A stretch of DNA of 61,712 nt from an uncultured Oleiphilus sp. (GTDB lineage: Bacteria > Pseudomonadota > Gammaproteobacteria > Pseudomonadales > Oleiphilaceae). Within the stretch, counting starts at the first letter, position 1; the number at the start of each line of letters is the position of its first letter. A model generated the notes under the pieces. That model ran no database searches. It saw only the letters and a program-made list of their open reading frames with translations, and had not been told where the DNA came from. Of the stretch, positions 30,381 through 39,714 are shown in pieces. Where the stretch lies: assembly GCA_913020495.1 (NCBI GenBank), contig CAJWBJ010000007.1, positions 1 through 61,712 on the forward strand. Reading direction: 5' to 3'. The translations under genes were made by a program, and so were the position numbers.

Positions 30381-30842
30381 ATGAAAAATGAGACCTTACA
30401 AGTAAAAATTCTTGATCCTCGCCTTGGAAATACTATTGCGCTTCCTGAGTACGCAACGGATGGCTCGGCGGGTTTAGATTTGCGAGCATGTATAGAGGAA
30501 GCATGTGAGCTTGCACCAGGAGAAACAAAGTTGATTCCAACGGGGATGGCTATCTATATTGAGAACCCTGGTCATGCAGCAATGTTATTACCTCGTTCTG
30601 GTTTAGGTCATAAACATGGTATTGTTTTGGGGAATTTAGTGGGCTTGATCGACTCTGATTATCAGGGCCAGCTGATGGTATCTTGCTGGAATCGTGGGAA
30701 TAAGACTTTCACAATTGACGTAGGGGAGAGAATTGCCCAAATGATTATTGTGCCTGTTGTTCAGGTTGGCTTTGAGTTTGTAGATGAATTTTCAGAAAGT
30801 GATCGTGGTGAAGGTGGCTTCGGGTCAACAGGACGCGCATAA
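30381..30842 (+). CDS. dut: dUTP diphosphatase
   Basis: 153 residues, near the E. coli length. It hydrolyses dUTP to dUMP, keeping uracil out of DNA. Five trimeric-dUTPase motifs are visible: [12 protein letters not shown] near 25, [11 protein letters not shown] near 73, [14 protein letters not shown] near 88, [11 protein letters not shown] near 115 and the flexible C-terminal [10 protein letters not shown]. It begins 12 bases after coaBC and is probably translated from the same mRNA. Confidence 0.97.
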   Translation: MKNETLQVKILDPRLGNTIALPEYATDGSAGLDLRACIEEACELAPGETKLIPTGMAIYIENPGHAAMLLPRSGLGHKHGIVLGNLVGLIDSDYQGQLMVSCWNRGNKTFTIDVGERIAQMIIVPVVQVGFEFVDEFSESDRGEGGFGSTGRA

Positions 30843-30940
30843 AATTTGCTGCTCGAATCATTAAGACAAATCATCAATTTGACCTATGCTAAATAGACAG
30901 TGTGAATAAATTACAATTATTGGTGTGACAAAGGGTGTCC

Positions 30941-33562
30941 ATGAAATTTTTGAAGAAAAAAACAGCGCTGGTAAAAACGGCAGTTAACGATAAAAATAAT
31001 AAAGTTAAAACGGAGGTGGTCTCATCGAAAACTTCTGTGGTTGGCCGTTCTATATTGTCGTGGGTTTATCAGCCAGCACTGGTTGTATTGGTCTTTTTAG
31101 TGCTTGCTTACACCTTGGTAGAGTTTATTTTTATCCAAGGTGTTGAGCAGCAGCAAAAAGATGAGACTAAAACCATTTTAGTCTCATCGGTTGCACAAAA
31201 CTTCGACTCTTATATCAGTAGTCGAGAACTTGCACTTAAATCTCTCTCAAATATCCCCATCACGAAAAACTTGATGTCGGAAGGTGATGCCGAAGATTTA
31301 AAAAATATTCTGTCAGCTGTTTTTGTCGATCTTAACCAATTATATATTGTTCCTTTTGCTGACCTTTCACGAGTAGGAGATAGGCATCCAGGGCTTAGTT
31401 TTGCTGGGGTGGATCTAATCCGTCGTGCAGCTTCGGGAAAAGTAACTAAAACAGAAGCATTTTTTACTGATAATATCTGGCTGTTTCAAATGGCAGTTCC
31501 TGTTAAGTCTGATTCAGGAGAAATATTTGGCGCCTTAATGGCAACCTTTAATTTATCTGCGATTAAACCCTTATTAAATTTATCAAATTCGCTGCCAAAA
31601 GGACGGCTGAGCTTAGTCAGTAATAATGGTATTCGAGATAAAGTAGTCATTTCAAAAGGGGAAGGTGATCAAGAGCAAGCGATTAGTATTCCGACAGCTA
31701 TTGCACAATGGAAAATCAGTTATGCGCCTGCGGTATTAGAGGAGATTGATCGAATACCTGTTTTGGGCGTTTTTTCAGCTGTAGCCGTACTGTTAGCGAC
31801 TATTATCTTTGTACTTTGTAGAATGAAAATGAGTGTTGTGCGAAGTGATTTATTGCTCGCGACCGCTCACCTGAAAAGAGTGCTTTCAGGGGAAGGAAAA
31901 AAAGCAAAACCTTTCGTTTTTGGAGAGGTCCACACAATGGTGTCTGCCTTAGCCAAAAATATAAAAGACTTAAATAAAGAGCTAGAGAGCAAAGCTAAAA
32001 AAATAAATGAAGTTAAAGCTAACGAAGAACATAAAAGCGATGATGATAGCGATGCGCCGATATTTGATGATGACTTGTTAGACTTGGATGTACTTTCAGA
32101 AAATGACTCCGAACATGATCCTCTAGAGTTAGATGCAAATCTTGATGGCGGTGAAGACATGGTCACTGAGGTTGAGCGATTAGATCTGGACGTGCCTCAG
32201 TCAATTTTTAGGGCCTATGATATTCGTGGTGTTGTAGATGATACCTTGAATGAGGGTGTTGTAGAGTTAATTGGTAAAGCAATTGCCACAGAAGCATTAG
32301 CGCAAGGCCAAAAAGCACTTTGTGTTGGTTACGATGGACGACTATCAAGTGTTGCTTACTGTGAAGCTTTGACAAGAGGCATCATTAGTACCGGGATTGA
32401 TGCCATTATTGTTGGTCAGGTTCCAACGCCCGTTCTATACTTTTCAACCCATCATTTTGATACTGGCAGTGGCGTGATGATTACTGGAAGTCATAATCCT
32501 AGTAATTATAATGGTTTCAAAATGATGATCGGTGGAAATACTTTGTCGGGTGATGACATTCAAAAGATATATAACCGAATTCTATTGCAAGACTTTGCTC
32601 AAGGGCAAGGGGCTCGATCTGACCAAAACATTGACAGAGAGTATTTGGATACAATTCTGAATGATATTGCTGTCGCAGCACCACTAAAAGTGGTATTGGA
32701 CGCAGGAAATGGTGTCGCTGGAGGTATTGCTCCTGCGTTAATTGAAGAGCTGGGTTGTGAAGTTATTCCTTTATTTTGCGAAGTTGATGGCAACTTCCCA
32801 AATCATCACCCAGATCCCGGTAAGCCGGAAAATTTGCAAGACCTTATTGCGGCAGTAAAAGAGCATGATGCTGATATTGGACTTGCATTTGATGGTGATG
32901 GTGATCGGCTCGGTGTTGTTACGAATGAAGGTAAAATTATTTGGCCTGACCGTTTATTGATGTTATTTGCAAAAGATGTCGTGTCACGTAACCCAGGGGC
33001 CGATATTATTTATGATGTTAAATGTTCTAGAAGACTTAACGGATTAATTAGTAGTTATGGTGGTCGACCTGTGATGTGGAAAACAGGCCACTCCCTCATT
33101 AAAGCAAAAATGAAAGAGACTGGAGCGTTATTAGCCGGTGAAATGAGTGGCCATATGTTCTTTAAAGAGCGCTGGTTTGGTTTCGATGATGGTTTATATA
33201 GTGCTGCTAGGTTGCTTGAAATTTTAGGTGTTGAAGATCAAAGTTCAAACGAGGTCTTTGCGAGCTTTCCGGAAGATATAAGTACGCCTGAAATTAATGT
33301 AACCGTTACCGACGACAGTAAATTTAGCATTATTGAAAAGTTGTGTTTGCTAAAAGGTCAGTTTGAAGGAGGAAATGTCACTACGATTGATGGTTTACGT
33401 GTAGATTATCCAAATGGCTGGGGTTTATGTCGAGCATCAAATACCACTCCTGTATTAGTGCTTCGCTTTGAAGCCGATGATGAAGCTTCTCTGCAAGAGA
33501 TTAAAGATAAATTTATCACTCAGTTAAGAAGTATTGATCCTGAGTTGGATCTTGATTTTTAA
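30941..33562 (+). CDS. algC: Phosphomannomutase/phosphoglucomutase AlgC with membrane N-terminal domain
   Basis: 873 residues from ATG 30941, preceded by AAGGG; a GTG at 30935 adds two residues. One helix (about 40-65), an extracytoplasmic domain of roughly 200 residues and a second helix (about 275-295) are followed by a coiled-coil and very acidic linker (about 340-410). The sugar mutase domain begins near 420 (RAYDIRG), with phosphoserine 517 in TGSHNPSNYNGFK, the metal loop DGDGDRLG near 651 and substrate loop GEMSGHMFF. It interconverts mannose and glucose 1- and 6-phosphates for LPS or exopolysaccharide. As I recall, a long form also exists in Pseudomonas; the role of the outer domain is unknown. 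Confidence 0.9.
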   Translation: MKFLKKKTALVKTAVNDKNNKVKTEVVSSKTSVVGRSILSWVYQPALVVLVFLVLAYTLVEFIFIQGVEQQQKDETKTILVSSVAQNFDSYISSRELALKSLSNIPITKNLMSEGDAEDLKNILSAVFVDLNQLYIVPFADLSRVGDRHPGLSFAGVDLIRRAASGKVTKTEAFFTDNIWLFQMAVPVKSDSGEIFGALMATFNLSAIKPLLNLSNSLPKGRLSLVSNNGIRDKVVISKGEGDQEQAISIPTAIAQWKISYAPAVLEEIDRIPVLGVFSAVAVLLATIIFVLCRMKMSVVRSDLLLATAHLKRVLSGEGKKAKPFVFGEVHTMVSALAKNIKDLNKELESKAKKINEVKANEEHKSDDDSDAPIFDDDLLDLDVLSENDSEHDPLELDANLDGGEDMVTEVERLDLDVPQSIFRAYDIRGVVDDTLNEGVVELIGKAIATEALAQGQKALCVGYDGRLSSVAYCEALTRGIISTGIDAIIVGQVPTPVLYFSTHHFDTGSGVMITGSHNPSNYNGFKMMIGGNTLSGDDIQKIYNRILLQDFAQGQGARSDQNIDREYLDTILNDIAVAAPLKVVLDAGNGVAGGIAPALIEELGCEVIPLFCEVDGNFPNHHPDPGKPENLQDLIAAVKEHDADIGLAFDGDGDRLGVVTNEGKIIWPDRLLMLFAKDVVSRNPGADIIYDVKCSRRLNGLISSYGGRPVMWKTGHSLIKAKMKETGALLAGEMSGHMFFKERWFGFDDGLYSAARLLEILGVEDQSSNEVFASFPEDISTPEINVTVTDDSKFSIIEKLCLLKGQFEGGNVTTIDGLRVDYPNGWGLCRASNTTPVLVLRFEADDEASLQEIKDKFITQLRSIDPELDLDF

Positions 33563-33581
33563 TCTGGTTTTTTATTTTTAG

Positions 33582-34499
<918 letters not shown>

Positions 34500-34586
34500 A
34501 CGGCTATCTCATTGGGTGTGAATGCCAGCACTATAATCTTGATAAAATATCCAAGCAGGGAATGCTAGCTAGCATGGTAGTATTCT

Positions 34587-35651
34587 CTAAATAAAAGTTT
34601 GTTTGGATTCATTTGGTGACTTTTTGAGATTTTTTTCACCGACCACGCGGTTTCTACCTTCTCGTTTAGCTTCGTGCATACACTTATCCGCTTTCCTTAC
34701 TAACTCTTCTGAACTTTCACCATACTTGTAGTTAGCGACTCCAATTGAAGCTGTGATTGTTCCAAGCTCTATTTTCTCAGCGCTATCGGAAAGAGTTTGT
34801 TTAGAGAGCCTTTCACGGATATTTTCAGCCACTTTTAATGCATCGTTATACTCTGTTTCAGGAAGCAAAATGGTAAACTGTTCTCCCCCAAAGCGTGAGA
34901 CGGAATCGCTTCCTTTGATATTGTTTTTAAGTAAAGTGGCTACAAAACGTAGAACTTTGTCACCAATGGTGTGCCCAAATTTATCATTAAAAGTTTTGAA
35001 ATGATCAAGGTCAACAAAAAGTAAACAAAGGGGTTTAGATTCAGCTTTGCTTGCCGAAACACAGTTATCTATTTCCATCTCAAAAGCACGTCGATTATTC
35101 ACCTTCGTGAGGGAGTCAGTTGTGGCTTCTGAGTTTAATTTTGAAACCTCTGCGCGTAACTTTTTCATTTCCATTGCCATGGTTTCTAGTGAGGTTTGCA
35201 TGCTTTGTGTTGCATCTTCCCTTTTTCTTGTTTCATCCAATAAATGAGTAATGAGCTGCTTAATATCTTCAATATCATTAACACCTTCTACTCTTTTTGA
35301 GAATTCAGAAAGTGTATTCGCATAATGAGTGAGGCCTTCGCCTTCTGAGCTAATCTTGGTCAGGAAGTCGTTAATAATTTCTTTGACGCTAGTACTTAAT
35401 TGGTTAACAGCCGCCTGATGTGCATTAGCGATATATTCCAGATGAAGCTCTTTAAGTACTTTTCCTGAAAAAGTAGCACGCTGCTTATCCAGGTTATTAA
35501 TGGCCTCGATGAGTTTATTGTTCTCTCCATTCACATATTCATACCAAATTGAATAATTTTCAGGAGTGGTTGGTATGTTTCGTTTATTCATTTCAGGAAG
35601 TGTTTGTTTTAATAATGCAATAGCTTTTGAAATGTCGTCGATGTTGCTCAT
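34587..35651 (-). CDS. Diguanylate cyclase, GGEQF variant
   Basis: 354 residues, soluble. The N-terminal 175 residues are mostly helical, with a PTTPENYSIWYEYVNGEN signature seen in a family of GGDEF proteins and a coiled coil near 140-175. The GGDEF domain follows: TTDSLTKVNNRRAFE from 177, FVDLDHFKTFND near 212, and the active loop RFGGEQF with GGEQF at 255-259. The usual fourth residue Glu is Gln. The inhibitory site expected as RxxD is KGSD at 246-249, so product inhibition may be lost. It would make cyclic-di-GMP if active. Convergent with argB and divergent from the 35879 gene. Confidence 0.85.
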   Translation of the reverse strand: MSNIDDISKAIALLKQTLPEMNKRNIPTTPENYSIWYEYVNGENNKLIEAINNLDKQRATFSGKVLKELHLEYIANAHQAAVNQLSTSVKEIINDFLTKISSEGEGLTHYANTLSEFSKRVEGVNDIEDIKQLITHLLDETRKREDATQSMQTSLETMAMEMKKLRAEVSKLNSEATTDSLTKVNNRRAFEMEIDNCVSASKAESKPLCLLFVDLDHFKTFNDKFGHTIGDKVLRFVATLLKNNIKGSDSVSRFGGEQFTILLPETEYNDALKVAENIRERLSKQTLSDSAEKIELGTITASIGVANYKYGESSEELVRKADKCMHEAKREGRNRVVGEKNLKKSPNESKQTFI

Positions 35652-35878
35652 TTAGGTGTTGGTCCTAGCCCTGAAAGGTAATATTCGTGCCTTGCGCATG
35701 GCAGTTTGTGGCAAAGTACAAGAGATGGAGTATTTAAATATTAGTTTAGACTGAATTGTTGGAAGATAAAGGTTATCGTGCGGTTTTTTCTCTTTAAGCA
35801 ATGCTCTGTAAGTTTGCTATAGTTCTTTATAGAAAACAATTTACAAAATGGGTAGAAATACGTCGGAAGTTGATGAAT

Positions 35879-37156
35879 ATGAAAAAAAATGTACTAACTA
35901 TCTTATTTCTTTCTGCTGTTTTGTTTGTGGGAACAAAAGCTTTTATTGCGCTTTTTTCCTATCAGTCTGCTGAGAAAATCAAAAGCGCTTTAAATCAGGA
36001 GTTTGCCATTACTTATTCCTGGCTATCTTCAGAGCTTGATGGAACGATTGTTTTTCATGATCTCTCCATTACCCCTTATCGACTGAAACGTACTTTTCAT
36101 ATTGAGCGCCTTCGGCTGAATTATGGTAATTACTTTAATTTACTACTGAGCTTATCAAACTTAACTTCAAGTCAGCATGATGGAATTCAGAGTGTGACGG
36201 CTCAATCTATTAAAGGTTTGTTAGAAGGTCGAGATTTTGAAGAGTGGATTGCTCTTGAATATGGTAATGATTTTTCTGCACCGTTGGGTTTGTATGCTTG
36301 TGGTGACCAAACGAGGGTAAATCATAGTAATTTACGCAAAATGGGTGTTAATGAGTTTAAAGCGTCGGTCACGCTTGAAAAGCGTATTGATGCTGATCTG
36401 AATGAATTAGCAATAGCGATTACTTTGGATATGGATGTTTTAGGCGAAACGAAACTCAAGTCTACTTGGGAGGCTTCTTCTATACCTAGTGCTTTTTCTA
36501 AATGGGATGTTGAGAAATTCCAGCTCAATGATTTTTCACTAACACATGTGGATAATGGGTATTTTCGTCGATTAAGTAATTTTTGTTCAACCTTGACTCA
36601 GTTTGACCGAAAACAGTTTAGTCTATTGGCTTCGGAACTTTGGCAAAAGAAATTAGGAGAGATAGGCCTTGATGTTGGACCTGTGGTGAAAAAACTGTAT
36701 CAAGACTATTTATTACAAGGGGGGCAGCTTTATGTAGCATTATCACCAACAAAACCATTTGTATTGAATCAATTTAATGACTTGTTGGATAAAAATCTTA
36801 TTCCATATTTTGGCGTATCTGCAAAGCTTAATGGTGATCCTGTTCATGCTGTTGAATGGGTTGTTAATGGCCAGCACTTTAGACCGCCTGTTCAAGTCGT
36901 CAGCGACGAACCAAAAAATAAAATGTTTGAGACTTCTCAGAAAAAGAAAAGAGGCTATTTTTCTATTTCACCTGATGAGCTAGAGTTTGTCCCTGAACAA
37001 AAAGCCAGAATTATTATGTTGGATGAGAAACAATATCAAGGTGTTATTGTTTCTGTAAATGAGCAAAAGTTAGAGCTTAGTCAAGAGTTGTCTGGAGGTG
37101 CTGTAGTTTATTCTTTGCAGCGAGATCAAATTAAAAATATTGAAATATGGCAATGA
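35879..37156 (+). CDS. Envelope protein of unknown function, upstream of argE
   Basis: About 425 residues from ATG 35879 (MKKNVLTILFLSAVLFVG). I do not recognise the family. A signal anchor or uncleaved helix occupies residues 2-25. The rest is predicted soluble and probably faces the periplasm: SALNQEFAITYSWLSSELDGTIVFHDLSI near 35 resembles lipid-transfer/AsmA-like or DUF945-like N-termini, but this is weak. The last 60 residues (about 360-425) look like a small beta domain, RIIMLDEKQYQGVIVSVNEQKLELSQ, like a ligand-binding barrel. A longer reading from 35801 has an unconvincing polar start. It is 7 bases from argE and shares its transcript. Confidence 0.6.
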   Translation: MKKNVLTILFLSAVLFVGTKAFIALFSYQSAEKIKSALNQEFAITYSWLSSELDGTIVFHDLSITPYRLKRTFHIERLRLNYGNYFNLLLSLSNLTSSQHDGIQSVTAQSIKGLLEGRDFEEWIALEYGNDFSAPLGLYACGDQTRVNHSNLRKMGVNEFKASVTLEKRIDADLNELAIAITLDMDVLGETKLKSTWEASSIPSAFSKWDVEKFQLNDFSLTHVDNGYFRRLSNFCSTLTQFDRKQFSLLASELWQKKLGEIGLDVGPVVKKLYQDYLLQGGQLYVALSPTKPFVLNQFNDLLDKNLIPYFGVSAKLNGDPVHAVEWVVNGQHFRPPVQVVSDEPKNKMFETSQKKKRGYFSISPDELEFVPEQKARIIMLDEKQYQGVIVSVNEQKLELSQELSGGAVVYSLQRDQIKNIEIWQ

Positions 37157-37163
37157 GAAATAG

Positions 37164-38363
37164 ATGAAAATGTATACGGTCCCTCCGGTTAATTTGCCAA
37201 AATTTGAAACGTTACTGAATCAATTGGTCTCGACACCTTCAATCAGCTCTCCTTCTTCTGACTGGGATCAGGGAAATTTGCCGTTGATAACCATACTAGC
37301 GGAGTGGTTTGAAGCGTTAGGTTTTAAGGTTGAAATTAATCTCATTCCCGGGCTTGTGAATAAGGCAAATATGATAGCTACACTTGGGGAAGGAGCAAAT
37401 GGCTTAGTATTATCAGGGCACACTGATACGGTACCTTACGACCCTAAGCAGTGGATGACTGATCCCTTTAAGTTAATTGAGCGAGATCAGAAGTTTTATG
37501 GCTTAGGGACTTGCGACATGAAAGGCTTTTTTCCAATTATTGTTGAAGCTTTAAGAGGAATGGAGAATGCGGTATTAACCCAACCTTTAATTATTCTGGC
37601 GACAGCTGATGAAGAAAGCTCTATGTCAGGTGCTCGAGCTTTAGCTGACTCGGGTACTATTCAAGGCCGAGCTGCAGTGATTGGAGAGCCAACCAGTCTT
37701 CGCCCTATCAGAATGCACAAAGGTATTTTAATGGAGTCGATTGTCGTCTCCGGAGGCTCTGGTCATTCCTCAAACCCAAGTCTGGGGAATAGTGCTTTGG
37801 AAGGGATGCATGAGTTATTAGGTGAATTATTAGCCTTTCGATCACGCATACAATCACAGCACCAAAATAATTTATTCGAAGTGAGCGTGCCTACCTTAAA
37901 TTTAGGCAGAATACACGGTGGGGATAGCCCAAATAGAATTTGCGGCCACTGTGAATTAAGTTTTGATCTAAGGCCTTTACCCGGAATGGATACTGAGGCG
38001 CTAAAATCAGAAGTGCGGAAGCTAGCAAAAAAAGTAGAGATAAAAAGAGGTTTGCAGATTAATGTAGAATCATTGTTTGGCGGTGTACAACCTTTCGAAA
38101 CAGGCGCCCAAACTGAGCTTGTACGCTTATGTGAATCGCTAACGGGTCATGATGCGGGTGCGGTTGCTTTTGCGACTGAAGCACCATTCTTATCATCTAT
38201 GGGGTTAGAGACGATCGTAATGGGTGCGGGCTCAATTGATCAGGCTCATCAGCCCAATGAGTTTTTAGCAATGAATCAAATAAAACCAATGTCAGATGTA
38301 TTGTGTGAACTGATCACGCGTTACTGTGTCGATATAAATGAAACTGGAAAAAATAATGAGTGA
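37164..38363 (+). CDS. argE: Acetylornithine deacetylase
   Basis: 399 residues, an M20-family zinc amidase releasing ornithine from N-acetylornithine in arginine synthesis. The metal and catalytic residues are visible in VLSGHTDTVPYD near 83, GTCDMKGFF near 112, TADEESSMSGA near 148 (general base Glu-Glu), GEPTSLRP near 173 and GAGSIDQAHQPNEFL near 369. The dimerisation insert is present at about 185-300. argE next to argA matches Pseudomonas. Its stop overlaps the argA start by 8 bases. Confidence 0.95.
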   Translation: MKMYTVPPVNLPKFETLLNQLVSTPSISSPSSDWDQGNLPLITILAEWFEALGFKVEINLIPGLVNKANMIATLGEGANGLVLSGHTDTVPYDPKQWMTDPFKLIERDQKFYGLGTCDMKGFFPIIVEALRGMENAVLTQPLIILATADEESSMSGARALADSGTIQGRAAVIGEPTSLRPIRMHKGILMESIVVSGGSGHSSNPSLGNSALEGMHELLGELLAFRSRIQSQHQNNLFEVSVPTLNLGRIHGGDSPNRICGHCELSFDLRPLPGMDTEALKSEVRKLAKKVEIKRGLQINVESLFGGVQPFETGAQTELVRLCESLTGHDAGAVAFATEAPFLSSMGLETIVMGAGSIDQAHQPNEFLAMNQIKPMSDVLCELITRYCVDINETGKNNE

Positions 38364-39687
38364 AATGAAGGAGTGGGTGGGATGGTTTAGAAAAGCATCA
38401 CCTTATATAAATACTCACCGAAACAAAGTAATCGTACTCGCGATTAGTGGTGAAACATTGCAGCACTCGAATTTTGATAATATTACCCATGATATTGCCC
38501 TATTAAACAGTCTTGGTGTTCGTTTGGTGATTGTTTTTGGTGCTCGGCCCCAGATAGATGACGCTTTGAAAAAGAATGATATTACTGCGTCATTTCATCG
38601 CTCATTACGAATTACTGATCCTAAAATGATGCCGTTTGTTCTCGAGGCTTATGGGCGATTACGCTCTGAGTTAGAGGCTAAGCTGTCAATGGGTATTATT
38701 AATTCGCCCATGCATGGGTCAAAGATAAATGTGGTTAGTGGAAACTTTGTCATGGCCCGGCCACATGGTGTTAGTGATGGTATCGACCTGGGCTTAACAG
38801 GGCAGGTGCGTAGTATTGATGTTGAGGCGATTGAGCGTCATTTTGAACATGGTTCCGTTGTTTTAATTCCTTCCGTGGGATATTCCATGAGTGGTGATAT
38901 TTTCAACCTTAGTTATGAAGCTTTAGGGGCCGAGGTTGCCGTTAAGTTAAGGGCAGAAAAACTAGTTTTCTTTGGCCATGATAGTGGCTTAAAAAATTCT
39001 GAAGGTGAATTGCTTCAAGAAATGACCGTTAAAGAGGCACAGCTCTATACTGCGAAAGGGGAAGCTCGAAAAGAAAACTCTGGCATAGATCAAGAGCAAA
39101 TCAATCAGTTAACTGCTGCTGCAAAAGCTTGCGAGGCTGGCATATCAAGGGTTCATTTATTAAGTTATGCTCATGACGGTGCCTTGTTAGAAGAGCTATT
39201 CACTCGTGATGGTCATGGAACAATGGTGAGTGTGGATCATTATGACCAGATTCGTCCTGCTCGACTAGAAGATACTAATGGCATTCTGGAGTTAATTCGA
39301 CCACTCGAAGAGCAGGGTTTTTTAGTGCGTCGCTCAAGGGAATTATTAGAAACAGAGTTAGATTACTTTTTGGTTGATGTAAGAGATAATGCGATCATTG
39401 GCTGCGCTGGCTTATATCCATTTCCAGAAGATCAGGCTGGTGAGTTGTCTTGTTTTGCCGTTGACCCTGCTTACCGAAGGCATGGGCGTGGTGATCGCCT
39501 TCTGGATGCAGTTCAGGAAAGGGCAAAAAATCAGAATTTAGCAAAGTTATTTGTATTAACAACCCAAACAGAGCATTGGTTTAAAGAGCGAGGTTTCGAG
39601 CTTGTCTCGTCTCAAAATTTGCCGGGTGATAAAAGCTACAATGCGGCGCGGAATGCAAAAGTATTAATGAAAACTATTAACGAATAA
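38356..39687 (+). CDS. argA: N-acetylglutamate synthase ArgA
   Basis: 443 residues from ATG 38356 (MSEMKEWVGWFRKASPYIN); an earlier ATG at 38338 lies deeper inside argE and is less likely. It makes N-acetylglutamate from acetyl-CoA and glutamate, the first step of arginine synthesis. An amino-acid-kinase-like regulatory domain covers about 1-290 (VFGARPQID near 60, SVGYSMSGDIFNLSYEALGAEVA near 175) and a GNAT domain about 293-440 (CFAVDPAYRRHGRGDRLLDA). This is the classical two-domain enzyme, normally inhibited by arginine. It sits with argE but far from argB. Confidence 0.95.
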   Translation: MSEMKEWVGWFRKASPYINTHRNKVIVLAISGETLQHSNFDNITHDIALLNSLGVRLVIVFGARPQIDDALKKNDITASFHRSLRITDPKMMPFVLEAYGRLRSELEAKLSMGIINSPMHGSKINVVSGNFVMARPHGVSDGIDLGLTGQVRSIDVEAIERHFEHGSVVLIPSVGYSMSGDIFNLSYEALGAEVAVKLRAEKLVFFGHDSGLKNSEGELLQEMTVKEAQLYTAKGEARKENSGIDQEQINQLTAAAKACEAGISRVHLLSYAHDGALLEELFTRDGHGTMVSVDHYDQIRPARLEDTNGILELIRPLEEQGFLVRRSRELLETELDYFLVDVRDNAIIGCAGLYPFPEDQAGELSCFAVDPAYRRHGRGDRLLDAVQERAKNQNLAKLFVLTTQTEHWFKERGFELVSSQNLPGDKSYNAARNAKVLMKTINE

Positions 39688-39714
39688 AATTATAGAAAGA
39701 GAAAAGGTTTAATT

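Noticed and set aside
30935..30940. GTG start two codons upstream for algC
   Set aside because: The GTG overlaps the AAGGG ribosome site, while ATG 30941 has normal spacing to it.
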